NCBI GenBank assembly: GCA_016935735.1
Contig: JAFGQK010000115.1
Span: 1 to 40,899 of the forward strand
From: Spirochaetales bacterium
Lineage (GTDB): Bacteria > Spirochaetota > Spirochaetia > SZUA-6 > JAFGRV01
Direction of reading: 5' to 3'
DNA length: 40,899 nucleotides
The translations under genes were made by a program, and so were the position numbers. Shown here piece after piece: positions 16,796 to 25,490 of the stretch; the stretch's first letter is position 1; each line of letters opens with the position of its first letter. The notes under the pieces were generated by a model. It saw nothing but the letters and a program-made list of their open reading frames with translations. It ran no database searches and was not told where the DNA came from.

Positions 16796-18271
16796 ATGTC
16801 AAAAAATATCAAGTTGTTCCTAAAAATCTTTTTCATTTTTCTTTTTACCGGAGCGATAATCCTTTCCTTTTCTATTTTTGATTCCAAAGATCCCAATCAA
16901 AAACAGCAGATACAGTATGAATGTCAGGATAAGGATTCTTTTTTGTTCTATAATGAATCTATCAGTCAAATTCCTCCTTTTCATATCTATAATCCCGGTG
17001 ATACCCTTTCTGCTATTGCTTCCAAGTATAGAGTGAGTTTGGCAGAAATCGTCCGGTTCAATACGATAACAGATATACGTACGCTTAAACCCGGGGACCG
17101 GATATTTATCCCGCGGGGAATCAAGAAGCTCCGGAATGTATCTGATCCCCTGGAAATGGATTTAAAAACAACAGCACTTCCGGGGATTGTTACCATACGG
17201 TCATTCATTACAAAGGGAACGATTCCTCTTTCAGTGGATTTTTCCACTCTTTTTGACTTTCCCGGCACCCTTTCACCTGTCTGGGATTTTGGGAACGGGA
17301 GGTTTTCTTTTTCCGAACATGCCCACAATACATATCTCCGGCCCGGGGAGTACCGGGTAAGCCTGTGCCTGGCAGATGAGAAAGGACAGGAAATTGTCTC
17401 CAATTCCATTCTTATTTCTGCAAGAAAATTCAATATGAACCCGGATTCGGATATTTTTCTTACAATGGATTATGTTGGTGAAATCCTTGATCTTTCCGGA
17501 CGCTTTTATGATGCCACGGGAAATCCTGTGGTCTTTGATTCATCTTTTACCGTAAGACAAAATCCAGGGCTATTACAGTATATTGATACAAACCGTTTCC
17601 TGGCTATTACGCCCGGATATACAAAAGTGATGCTTTTAAAAGGGAATAAAGAATATCATTTTTATCTCTTTGTAAGTCCTTTTCCCACACAGCATAGTGT
17701 GGAACCCTTTTTTAACTGGTATAAAACGCAGTTTAATACCGGGATGTACGGGAACTGCGGTCCGGCCTGTGTCGCCATGGCAGTACACTGGGCTACAGGA
17801 AAAAAAATAACTGTTGTAGAAAGCAGGGAAGAGATCGGTCTTCCGATAAAAAGCGGTGCCCTTACCTATCGTCATATGGCATCAAACTTCCGGTATCACA
17901 GGATAAAAACATATTATACATTTATTGATGATTTCGACGATATGAAAGATATTATTGACAGGGGAAATATTGCAATCATCCTGTTTAATACCACTTTTCT
18001 TCAACCAGTTGATGGGGATAAAACCCTTATATTTGTGGACAGGTATTACCCGGATACAACCGGGCATTATATTGTTCTTAAGGGGTATTCACTGGATGAA
18101 AAATACTTTGTTGCCTATGATCCGATTCCCGGGGACTGGCATACAAATACTGTCAGGTACACAGATGGTGTCAGTATGATCGGGCGGAACCGTTACTTCC
18201 TGGTTTACCAGATACTTCAATCGATTAAAGGAAAACAGGTCCTTGAGATTGAGCGGATAAGGGGTGAATGA
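16796..18271 (+). CDS. Exported LysM-PKD-C39-like cysteine peptidase
   Basis: 491 residues. N-terminal signal or anchor helix (about 8-27). LysM domain at about 62-107 (HIYNPGDTLSAIASKYRVS, LKPGDRIFIPRG) for glycan binding. PKD-like beta domain at about 143-210 (PVWDFGNGRFSF, YLRPGEYRVSL). The C-terminal papain-like C39_2 peptidase domain (about 300-470) has MYGNCGPACVAMA with candidate nucleophile Cys321, TTGHYIVLKGY with His424 and FVAYDPIPG with Asp442. It is probably a periplasmic or surface peptidase anchored to the wall. There is no partner ABC transporter nearby, so bacteriocin processing is unlikely. Confidence 0.85.
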   Translation: MSKNIKLFLKIFFIFLFTGAIILSFSIFDSKDPNQKQQIQYECQDKDSFLFYNESISQIPPFHIYNPGDTLSAIASKYRVSLAEIVRFNTITDIRTLKPGDRIFIPRGIKKLRNVSDPLEMDLKTTALPGIVTIRSFITKGTIPLSVDFSTLFDFPGTLSPVWDFGNGRFSFSEHAHNTYLRPGEYRVSLCLADEKGQEIVSNSILISARKFNMNPDSDIFLTMDYVGEILDLSGRFYDATGNPVVFDSSFTVRQNPGLLQYIDTNRFLAITPGYTKVMLLKGNKEYHFYLFVSPFPTQHSVEPFFNWYKTQFNTGMYGNCGPACVAMAVHWATGKKITVVESREEIGLPIKSGALTYRHMASNFRYHRIKTYYTFIDDFDDMKDIIDRGNIAIILFNTTFLQPVDGDKTLIFVDRYYPDTTGHYIVLKGYSLDEKYFVAYDPIPGDWHTNTVRYTDGVSMIGRNRYFLVYQILQSIKGKQVLEIERIRGE

Positions 18272-18293
18272 GCCAGGGGAAACCGGTTAGCCG

Positions 18294-19865
18294 TTACCGG
18301 CTGTACATCTGCAATAACTTTATAAAATAATAAATCTGTTTATAGATATTGATGATCTTCGGTTTAATCATATTATCCGTATGCGTATCAATCTCTTTCC
18401 AGTTAATAATAAGCTCATGCGGCTGCTTTGAATAATCATCAAGCAGGGATTTGAGATTTTTCGCCAGGATAATTAACCCTTGAGCAGCATCAAACATTAT
18501 CTTTTTTGCAGTATCATTAATTTCTTTCAGCATTTGCCTTAATAGCCGTGCTGCGCCTTTATCCCGGTCTGCCCTTATGGCTAAATTCTTAAGTTTCGAT
18601 CCTTCCGGTGTTTCATCAGAGAGGGATTCGTCAAAGGTGAGCAGGTTCTCCGAAACATCCACGAGTTGCTGATATGAATCCGAGAGTTGCTGAGAAAGTA
18701 TATTCGTTGTCCATTTCCCTTTTACAATAAGCAGGTCAACAACATCCCGTATTGATTTTTTACTATAATCAATAAGAAATGCCTTCACATAGTTCAGGGG
18801 AGTAACATGGATAAATCCGCCAAGCATTTTTTTCTTGAAGATCGTATTTTTCTGTTCATTATAGTTTTGCATTCGAAGTACAGATGTTGTCCCGAAGATT
18901 TTATTGCAGAGGAAATCTATATGTTTACCCTGTTTTTCTTTTGCCAGTTTCTGTATCGTGAGTTCGGTCTGGGTTTTAATCTTTGTCAGATAGGGTTCGA
19001 CGATTTTTACATAAGAAATTTGGGAATTGGGTTTGTAATACGGATCATTGTCAATATGTTTTAGAATAAGCTCGATTACCCTTGTTCTCTGAATGTCCTG
19101 GAGTTGTTTTAATACCTTTTTCCAGCCATTTCTTGAGACGACTTCAACACCCCGGTATTCCTTAAGCAGATCAAGGATAACATTCCAGTTAACATTATCC
19201 TCGATTGCAAGAGCCACATCCAGGAAATCCTTAAGTTCATCAATAAGGTACTCTCCATTAACCGGTTCAAAACTCGGCTTATAAAAGAAATTCCCTTCGG
19301 GAAGATTTGTATCAAACTTTTTTAATAAAAAGTAAAAATCAAAATGTGCAAGATTCAAGAATTTTCGGAGAAAATTGTAGTGACCATTGATGAGTTTGAT
19401 TTTTTCCGTATCAAATGCAGCAAAAAAGTCAAGAAGTTCCTGTTTGAGTTCCTCGGTAAGCTTTTTTGTATCGGTATATTTTACTCTTTCCCGGATGGAT
19501 TCCTCCTGGAAACGGTTTTTAAGTTCTATCTGCTCATCACTCAAAAAAGATTCAATCACGATAATTTTTAAAGCCCCGGATGAATCGGCATGCTGGACCA
19601 ATGTTTTTGCAGGCCCAAGGGTTTTATAAAAATCATAAAAAAACTTTGCAAACTGGGGCAAAACTGTACAATTTCTTGAGGAATAATATCTTTGATGCAT
19701 TCGTTTTAAGGATTTATCAATATCCCTTAATAACTTGCGTTTTTCCCATTTAGAGTCACTTTTCCCAAGAAGTAGATTAAAGAATTTTTTAAAAAAACCT
19801 GCTTTCGGTTCAGGAGATGTTTTCAGATATACCTTTGAACCGGAATTATTATCCTGTTCTTTCAT
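18294..19865 (-). CDS. DUF5312-like conserved spirochaete protein
   Basis: 523 residues from the ATG at 19865 (MKEQDNNSGSKV), preferred to 19895 because AAGGATAAT lies just before it. The features KAGFFKKFFNLLLGKSDSKWEKRKLLRDIDKSLKR, YYSSRNCTVLPQFAKFFYDFYK and LSDEQIELKNRFQEESIRER recall the spirochaete family DUF5312, from memory. The protein is helical with no signal peptide or membrane segment and no enzyme motif, so it is probably cytoplasmic. Convergent with the LysM peptidase gene, 22 bases apart. Function unknown. Confidence 0.75.
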   Translation of the reverse strand: MKEQDNNSGSKVYLKTSPEPKAGFFKKFFNLLLGKSDSKWEKRKLLRDIDKSLKRMHQRYYSSRNCTVLPQFAKFFYDFYKTLGPAKTLVQHADSSGALKIIVIESFLSDEQIELKNRFQEESIRERVKYTDTKKLTEELKQELLDFFAAFDTEKIKLINGHYNFLRKFLNLAHFDFYFLLKKFDTNLPEGNFFYKPSFEPVNGEYLIDELKDFLDVALAIEDNVNWNVILDLLKEYRGVEVVSRNGWKKVLKQLQDIQRTRVIELILKHIDNDPYYKPNSQISYVKIVEPYLTKIKTQTELTIQKLAKEKQGKHIDFLCNKIFGTTSVLRMQNYNEQKNTIFKKKMLGGFIHVTPLNYVKAFLIDYSKKSIRDVVDLLIVKGKWTTNILSQQLSDSYQQLVDVSENLLTFDESLSDETPEGSKLKNLAIRADRDKGAARLLRQMLKEINDTAKKIMFDAAQGLIILAKNLKSLLDDYSKQPHELIINWKEIDTHTDNMIKPKIINIYKQIYYFIKLLQMYSR

Positions 19866-19936
19866 ATTATCCTTATAAAAAGATAATGTCCTCATTCATA
19901 GACCTGGTTACGCAGGTATACGAATCAGGCATCCAG

Positions 19937-19960
19937 TTGATTATAACTCTATTATAATCT
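19937..19960. promoter_or_regulatory. AT-rich divergent promoter region before queG
   Basis: A perfect TATAAT at 19953-19958 on the plus strand and a TATAAT on the minus strand in the same stretch lie between the divergent queG and DUF5312-like genes. No good -35 box was found at 16-18 bases for either, so start sites are uncertain. Confidence 0.35.
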
Positions 19961-20000
19961 ATTATCGGAAAAGAATGGAGAAGAAAATAGTATAAATACG

Positions 20001-21038
20001 ATGATCAATAAAAAAATGCTTTTGAAATTTGCTTTTGACCAGGGTTTTCATGCTGCAAATATTATAACCAGCAAACAGATACAAGGAATCATTGATCATT
20101 TCCAGGGGAAATATAGTGCATTTCTGTCTCAAACAGAAAAGCAGTTTGCCGGTTTCTTCCATACCCCTTTTTTTTCTCATGATCCCGGATTCACTCTTCT
20201 TATGTGCGGGCTTTCCTGTTACAGGAAGGAGCAGAATCAGCCCCCGGATGCAGGTCCGGCCTGGGGTGCTTTTGCCCCGTTTGCAAGGCGGAACTATTAT
20301 GCAGAAGCAGTACAGAGACTGAAAGCAGTAGTTAAAGAAATACAAAAACATACCGGGATCACAAAAAAGCAGACAAGAATTTTCTGCAATTCAAGGGCAC
20401 CGGAAAAATTTCTTGGATGGGCCAGTGGACTTGGGGAATATGGCAAGAACAGTCTGATTATCCATAAAAACCTCGGATCTCTTTTTATTATCGCAGGGCT
20501 TTTTATTTTACTCCCGGGCGGGCAGTCAGATGAATGTAAGATACCGGCCCCCTCCTGGTCCCTCTGCGGTTCATGCCGTTTTTGCCTTGATGCCTGCCCA
20601 ACACAGGCAATAACATCCCCCGGCTCTATCGATCGGGCTCTCTGCATCCAGGCACTATCAACCTGTCTGATTATCCTCCCGGATCATATAAAAAGGGCAT
20701 TCGGCAACAGAATCTACGGATGCCAGACGTGCCAGGAAGTATGTCCCTTTAACCAGGGACTTCGCCTGGAAACACAAACCACGAAAGGTGATGTGGGAGC
20801 ATGGATCCCGCTTTCAACGCTTCTTGAAATGCCCCCTTTGCAACTGAAAGATCACTTAAAAAAAACAGTCCCCGGCTCATCATGGATCGATATGAGAGCT
20901 CTTAAGCGGAATGCCCTCCTTGCTTCCGGGAACCTGAAAAGTCGTACCCTCCTCCCCCTTATAAAAGGATATCTGAAAGATCCTCATCCGGCTCTATCCG
21001 ATGCAGCAGCATGGGCCGTGAAGATGATTGGTTCATAG
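20001..21038 (+). CDS. queG: Epoxyqueuosine reductase (QueG-like)
   Basis: 345 residues. It matches QueG in order: FARRNYYAEAVQRLKAVV, FCNSRAPEKFLGWASGLGEYGKNSLIIHKNLGSLFIIAGLF, then two [4Fe-4S] ferredoxin clusters CGSCRFCLDACPTQAI and CQTCQEVCPFN, and a C-terminal HEAT-like tail (LKDPHPALSDAAAWAVKMIG). QueG reduces epoxyqueuosine to queuosine at tRNA position 34 using a cobalamin cofactor. The N-terminal domain is somewhat divergent (CGLSCYRKEQNQPPDAGPAWGAFAPFARRNYY), so a relative with another substrate is possible. The Shine-Dalgarno is poor. Confidence 0.82.
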   Translation: MINKKMLLKFAFDQGFHAANIITSKQIQGIIDHFQGKYSAFLSQTEKQFAGFFHTPFFSHDPGFTLLMCGLSCYRKEQNQPPDAGPAWGAFAPFARRNYYAEAVQRLKAVVKEIQKHTGITKKQTRIFCNSRAPEKFLGWASGLGEYGKNSLIIHKNLGSLFIIAGLFILLPGGQSDECKIPAPSWSLCGSCRFCLDACPTQAITSPGSIDRALCIQALSTCLIILPDHIKRAFGNRIYGCQTCQEVCPFNQGLRLETQTTKGDVGAWIPLSTLLEMPPLQLKDHLKKTVPGSSWIDMRALKRNALLASGNLKSRTLLPLIKGYLKDPHPALSDAAAWAVKMIGS

Positions 21039-21073
21039 GGTGAAAAGGAGATAATCCTTATTTCTACCGGCCC

Positions 21074-22141
21074 TCACTTCCACACTTCCTCATAATTCTC
21101 CTCTCCAAAACTCGATTTCCTCGTGGGTACAATATGCCAGTCATTCTTTGTATTTGTATCGGTCCCTTTTTTATCCCTGCAAAGTGAACGTGTTGCAGTG
21201 GAATCTTCGGGATTAATCCCGTCCCCGGGCTGTATCTGTTTTCGTTCCGGTTCCCAGCCCCCGGAACCTGCAAGTTCCAGGGCACGTTCCATTACCTTGC
21301 GGGTCCCGAATCCCCCGTATTTATCATCCGATTCCGAAGTTCTGTCAGAGTAGAGAACTCCATCGATTATCCCGGCACCCGGGGATTCATAGATGGTAAG
21401 TACCCCATTATTCCCGGATAATCCTGTCCCGTCTTTTATCCAGAAATCATAAGCATGGGGAGATACATCCAGTCCGCCGGAGATATCTTTCCCATCTGTC
21501 TCATCAATCTCTTCCGATATGCCCTGGGGTTTACAATGAAGAATAATGAAGTCCCCCTTCTTTACTTCAAAAGCCGGGAAGATAAGCCTGTTATCCCAGT
21601 TATGATATGTTCCCTGGTAACATACCACACCTCCCATATTCCCGTTTTCTGTCACCTTTAGTTCGATAAGATCAGGATGGGATGAGCTTCCCCGGGGAGT
21701 AAACTCATTGATAAGAATCCCGGGAATCTGCGAATTAAATCCATGAAATGCCGCAATAAAATACAGGCTATTTCCGTTATTATCTTCACACGTGGCAGTG
21801 AGTGAATATTCAAGGCCGGGCACCTGGCCGGATACGGAGACTTTAACTTCATTTTCATGCAAGGATATCCCCTGTAAAGAAAGACCGGGGTGAAAAGAAA
21901 CACCGGATACGGGAATCGATGCAGGTTCATTAAAAAGCAGGGTTAATATATTGTCCGATTCCACCTTTAATTCCTCAAATACCGGGGGGCAAAAGTCATA
22001 CTGTTCATCTGTTCTGGTATCCTGGAATGGCCCGCATGCAAAGAGGAGTATACCCTGGAAAAAGAAGAGAATGGAAAGCCTGGAGTATTTTCCATTCTTT
22101 TTCCTCCGGGAACACAGACCGCCTGAATAATTATGTTTCAT
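21074..22141 (-). CDS. Lipoprotein with Ig-like and lamin-tail domains
   Basis: 355 residues from the ATG at 22141, which has a textbook AAGGAGG site; the longer frame to 22198 is not supported. The signal ends in LLFAC, a lipobox. A beta-rich bacterial Ig-like segment (EELKVESDNILTLLFNEPASI, VSFHPGLSLQGISL) is followed by a lamin-tail domain (ILINEFTPRGSSSHPDLIELKV, GDFIILHC, LTIYESPGAGIIDGVLYSD) and a Ser/Thr-free end with WEPERKQIQPGDGINPEDSTATRSLCRDKKGTDTNTKNDW reduced to short motifs seen in lamin-tail surface proteins. Likely surface-exposed; ligand unknown. Confidence 0.82.
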   Translation of the reverse strand: MKHNYSGGLCSRRKKNGKYSRLSILFFFQGILLFACGPFQDTRTDEQYDFCPPVFEELKVESDNILTLLFNEPASIPVSGVSFHPGLSLQGISLHENEVKVSVSGQVPGLEYSLTATCEDNNGNSLYFIAAFHGFNSQIPGILINEFTPRGSSSHPDLIELKVTENGNMGGVVCYQGTYHNWDNRLIFPAFEVKKGDFIILHCKPQGISEEIDETDGKDISGGLDVSPHAYDFWIKDGTGLSGNNGVLTIYESPGAGIIDGVLYSDRTSESDDKYGGFGTRKVMERALELAGSGGWEPERKQIQPGDGINPEDSTATRSLCRDKKGTDTNTKNDWHIVPTRKSSFGEENYEEVWK

Positions 22142-22248
22142 TATATCCTCCTTATTGGTTTGATACTCTATATAAAGGGTTTTTGTTACTTCCTGCATGC
22201 ATTGAAAACAAAAAAAAATTGGAAATTTTCATAAAACACAATAACTAT

Positions 22249-22278
22249 TTGACTTTTATTATTATTTTTTTTTATACT
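22249..22278 (+). promoter_or_regulatory. Promoter of the cyclic-nucleotide-binding regulator
   Basis: TTGACT (22249-22254), an 18-base T-rich spacer and TATACT (22273-22278). It leaves a leader of about 85 bases before the gene at 22371, which has an AAAGGAG site. Confidence 0.5.
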
Positions 22279-22370
22279 GACTTTTAGCTATCCGGTTTTC
22301 TATAAGAGTGGGCTTGTATTCATGACAGAAAATGCAGGAAAAATCATTATGATAGAAAAGGAGTGTAAAC

Positions 22371-22994
22371 ATGTCTGATGATTCAGGACTTTATAATAAA
22401 TTCGGCATTACCATTAACCCGGGAGAGTATTTATTTAAAGAGGGTGATGAAGGAGAAAAGATGTATATTATCCAGACAGGAAATATCAGGATTAGCAAAA
22501 TTATCGAGGGAACAGAGCATGAACTCGCTGTTCTTGGCAAAGGGGATTTTTTTGGCGAGATGGCTATTGTGACAAACGAAAAAAGAACTGCTACTGCAAC
22601 TGCTTTGAATAAATCCGATCTTCTTGCATTTGATAAACAGGGTTTCTTAAGCCTTATTAATAAAAATGCCAAAATTGCACTTAATATAATAGAGAAGCTT
22701 TGCAGACGTGTACAGAAACTTCATATTCAAATCCAGCATATGGGAAGGAAAAATTTACGCACCCTTGTAGCCCTGTATCTTTCCCAGGCTTTTAAGAATG
22801 ATGCAGATGCAGACGGCCGTATTCCTTATGATGCATCCGTGAACGATATTTCCTTAAGTCTTGAAATTCCATTTGAAAATATAGAATCGATTATACAGGA
22901 TTTCCAGGAAGAAGAAATGATTACAAAAGAAGAAACAGAACTCGTTCTTAAGAATAAAAAAAAGCTTGATGCCGTTATAGAAAAATGTCATTGA
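22371..22994 (+). CDS. Crp/Fnr-like cyclic nucleotide-binding protein
   Basis: 207 residues. The cNMP domain (about 10-125) is well kept: GEYLFKEGDEGEKMYIIQTGNIRISKI, LGKGDFFGEMAIVTNEKRTATATAL, with the phosphate-binding cassette GEMAIVTNEKRTATA, which has R-T-A-T-A as in cAMP/cGMP binders. The C-terminal about 70 residues (DASVNDISLSLEIPFENIESIIQDFQEEEMI) look like a short winged-helix, but a DNA-recognition helix is not obvious. It may regulate transcription or act as a ligand sensor. Its stop overlaps the start of a small ORF (TGATG at 22992-22996). Confidence 0.88.
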   Translation: MSDDSGLYNKFGITINPGEYLFKEGDEGEKMYIIQTGNIRISKIIEGTEHELAVLGKGDFFGEMAIVTNEKRTATATALNKSDLLAFDKQGFLSLINKNAKIALNIIEKLCRRVQKLHIQIQHMGRKNLRTLVALYLSQAFKNDADADGRIPYDASVNDISLSLEIPFENIESIIQDFQEEEMITKEETELVLKNKKKLDAVIEKCH

Positions 22995-23161
22995 TGCGGA
23001 TAAGACGGCTTAATGAGTTAAGGCGTAAATTTATTAATCTTCTTGACCAGAAGATTGGGAGGGAAAAGATGGTGTTAAGAAAGTATATCAGGAAACTTGA
23101 ATATCTTATAGAAAAAGAAGAAAAAAAAGATCACACATCTGAAATTCGAACAAATTTTTAG
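22994..23161 (+). CDS. Small basic protein translationally coupled to the cNMP regulator
   Basis: 55 residues: ATG at 22994 shares its A with the TGA stop of the upstream gene, and the frame stops with TAG at 23159-23161. The product is highly basic and helical (RIRRLNELRRKFINLLDQK, KMVLRKYIRKLEYLIEKEEKK). There is no separate ribosome site, which fits translational coupling. It could be a real small partner of the regulator or an unconstrained frame; codon pattern (AAA, GAA, CTT, ATT) agrees with the neighbours. Confidence 0.5.
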   Translation: MRIRRLNELRRKFINLLDQKIGREKMVLRKYIRKLEYLIEKEEKKDHTSEIRTNF

Positions 23162-23220
23162 TTTGTTATGAACCAGGGTTCTTTAGCCGATAGTTAAAGT
23201 GACGTTACAGATAAAGGCGT

Positions 23221-24333
23221 ATGTCCAAAAGAACAGGATTTCTTTTACTTTTACTGTTCATGACTCATGTAAGAATATCCGGGATTGATCTTTCCGTCTC
23301 GGCAGGGGATATCTATGGGGAATATCAGAAAGATGATGGGGGATATCACATCTTTGTCAGGAAAAAGCCGGATATTAAATCCATTCTTTTAACAGAATCT
23401 ACAAAAGATCCAGAGATGAAAATCCATGTTTATGCTTTAAGAACTTCCTCATATAACCCGGTAAATGGGGATGAAAAGCGCATTCTTGATGGTGAGTTCC
23501 TGCAAAAAGGACATAATTCCTTAATCGATTCAACCCCGGAGGTGAATAAGAAATTCGGGACTGCCTTTCATTTCTTTATTCCCCTTGTAGTAAAATACGG
23601 TTACCCGGAACAACAAAGATCAGGGAAAATATATATCAGTGATGATGCATTTATTAATATGCGTTGTTTTGAAAAGCTTTATGGGGATTATTCAGGTCTG
23701 TATGAAGATAATCCTTTTACATTAAAAATAGTGAGAAAACAGATTGAAAAGCCTCCCGAGGACCTCTATAACCCGGATGCAGTAGAAAGATATAAAGAGA
23801 TTACCGGAAAAACAGAAGGAAATATCTATTATGCAATCGGAAATGAGGATATGCTGGAAAAGCTTGAAAGCATATTGCAGAAGGAAAAAGGAGAAACACT
23901 GGATATGGTCCTTGCCCTGGATACAACAAAAAGCATGCAGGATAATATCCCTTATTTAAAAACACATATTGTTGAAATCTTGAAAAGAGCGACATCCAGG
24001 TACAGCAAATACCGGTGCGGCCTTGTATTGTACAGGGATTATAATGAAGAGTACCTGGTAAAGGACTTCCCATTTGTTTCTGATTTTAAACTATTACAGG
24101 AGCATATCAATAATATTACCGTAAAAGGCGGAAAAGATGTGCCCGAAGCAATATATGAGGCACTTTACCATGCCTGTAATACATTTGAATGGGAAGCTGA
24201 AAACCGGCTTGTTATTCTTATCGGGGATGCGCCCCCTCACCCAAAACCGCGGGGAGAAATCACACCGGCATTGCTGTATGATCTTGCCGATAAACTTTCT
24301 ATTAGAATTAATATGATTATTTATCCTGAATAA
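23221..24333 (+). CDS. Exported von Willebrand factor A domain protein
   Basis: 370 residues with a cleavable-looking signal peptide (about 1-21, no lipobox). The first 200 residues are beta-rich and unrecognised. The VWA domain (about 227-370) has the MIDAS motif DTTKS (Asp234, Thr236, Ser238), a later Thr-containing loop and the VILIGDAPPH strand where Asp is the usual fifth MIDAS ligand. This suggests a metal-dependent adhesion or protein-binding role in the periplasm. Ribosome site AAAGG. The N-terminal residues FVRKKPDIKSILLTESTKD occur in a segment with no family I can name. Confidence 0.85.
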   Translation: MSKRTGFLLLLLFMTHVRISGIDLSVSAGDIYGEYQKDDGGYHIFVRKKPDIKSILLTESTKDPEMKIHVYALRTSSYNPVNGDEKRILDGEFLQKGHNSLIDSTPEVNKKFGTAFHFFIPLVVKYGYPEQQRSGKIYISDDAFINMRCFEKLYGDYSGLYEDNPFTLKIVRKQIEKPPEDLYNPDAVERYKEITGKTEGNIYYAIGNEDMLEKLESILQKEKGETLDMVLALDTTKSMQDNIPYLKTHIVEILKRATSRYSKYRCGLVLYRDYNEEYLVKDFPFVSDFKLLQEHINNITVKGGKDVPEAIYEALYHACNTFEWEAENRLVILIGDAPPHPKPRGEITPALLYDLADKLSIRINMIIYPE

Positions 24334-24348
24334 GTGAATAAAGTTGTA

Positions 24349-24753
24349 TTATTCCGTTTTTGGGGATTTATCTTTCTTTCTAGAAATGGCTTTCATTACT
24401 TTCTCGGATAAAATCCTGGGTGCTTCAGGAAGTAATACACCATCTTCCTCTTCATACTTTTTAAGAAGTTCATTAAAAAGTTCCACTGCTTTATCATCTT
24501 TTCCCATTTTATGATGAAGGAATGCAATCTCATATTGAGCCCATATGCATCCTTTTCTATCATCCGGGAAACGCTCCATAAAAGCTTTATAGTATGAGAT
24601 TGCAAGTGAATAATTACGTATATCTGTTGCTTCATATGCTTTTTGAAATATCTCTACAGATGAAATTTCCTCTTTATAAGGATCAATCCTGGTTACACAC
24701 CCCGAACTACACAGGATAATAAAAAGCAAAAAAGTTGGAAAAGCTATTTTCAT
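24349..24753 (-). CDS. TPR lipoprotein
   Basis: 134 residues. The signal ends in CSSGC, a lipobox. Two to three TPR-like repeats follow (AYEATDIRNYSLAISYYKAFMERFPDD, AQYEIAFLHHKMGKDDKAVELFNELLKKY), resembling outer-membrane assembly lipoproteins of the BamD/YfiO type but too short for them. Good AAGGAG site. Convergent with the VWA gene, 15 bases apart. Confidence 0.8.
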   Translation of the reverse strand: MKIAFPTFLLFIILCSSGCVTRIDPYKEEISSVEIFQKAYEATDIRNYSLAISYYKAFMERFPDDRKGCIWAQYEIAFLHHKMGKDDKAVELFNELLKKYEEEDGVLLPEAPRILSEKVMKAISRKKDKSPKTE

Positions 24754-24812
24754 TGAATGATTACTCCTTATTAATAATATAACCTGTCAGAAAAAAAAAC
24801 GTTACGCGTTTT

Positions 24813-25124
24813 TCAATAATTATACACTTCATCTTTAATAGGAAGTGTTTTTTTCAATTCTCTTAAGAATTCTTTTGGGTCACCCATTGGTTCGTAAGAA
24901 TCACAAAGTTCGAGGGTTCTTCTGGCAACAGTAAAATATTTATAATATTTTTCTTCGCCAAGTTTTTTCCGCCATTTCCCTGCATTACAGCGAACCCGAA
25001 GATAATATTTATTCGTATTTTCTGTAGGTACTTTAACAAGTTTGCAATGCAAACAATTTGCACAATAGATTTTATGGCTATCTGTCATTGTTTGAGATTC
25101 TCCGGATACTATAACTTCGACCAT
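24813..25124 (-). CDS. Small Cys-rich protein, probable zinc binder
   Basis: 103 residues with no signal peptide. YCANCLHCKLV gives C-x2-C-x2-C, followed by RVRCNAGKW and ELCDSYEP, so five cysteines could hold a zinc ion or Fe-S cluster. The site AGAGGGGG precedes the ATG. A short N-terminal stretch (MVEVIVSGESQTMTDSHK) means an internal start at MTDSHK is possible. I do not recognise a named family. Confidence 0.7.
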   Translation of the reverse strand: MVEVIVSGESQTMTDSHKIYCANCLHCKLVKVPTENTNKYYLRVRCNAGKWRKKLGEEKYYKYFTVARRTLELCDSYEPMGDPKEFLRELKKTLPIKDEVYNY

Positions 25125-25146
25125 TTGGTCCCCCTCTTTCTTTTTT

Positions 25147-25169
25147 GAATTACATAGCTATTGTAATTC
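25147..25169. other. Palindrome upstream of the small Cys-rich gene
   Basis: Perfect 8-bp arms GAATTACA (25147-25154) and TGTAATTC (25162-25169) around a 7-base centre TAGCTAT. It starts 22 bases before the minus-strand ATG at 25124, in a position that fits an operator or leader hairpin. Confidence 0.5.
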
Positions 25170-25490
25170 ATTGAGGTTAACCCGATTTTTTTCCAGGATC
25201 ATCAGGCAACCTGTCATTTTCGGTATAACTATACAGGTACTCATCCAGTGTGTCAACCGCATGGGGTGATGTTCCACACTCTCATAAGCAAGTGGAACAC
25301 AGTATACAATAAATAAAAGTAATATTTATTCGATAAAAATAGATATTAATATTATAATTATAATTATATATATTATTTTTTTAGCGATACATCCTTACTG
25401 TCTTCATTTATTATCTACGATATAGCTACTTGATATAACAGCATCTCTTCTTTTTTTCGGAATAATGATAATTTTTCATAAGTATCCACA
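25170..25490. other. Gene-free AT-rich stretch
   Basis: About 320 bases without a convincing ORF. It holds a second inverted repeat (TGTTCCAC 25270-25277 with GTGGAACA 25292-25299) and a very AT-rich run from about 25305 to 25385 (TTATTCGATAAAAATAG, then ATTATAATTATAATTATATA). It lies downstream of the glucan phosphorylase gene (which ends at 25491) and upstream of the Cys-rich gene, so a promoter for the latter and a terminator for the former would be expected here, but I could not pin down either. Confidence 0.5.
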
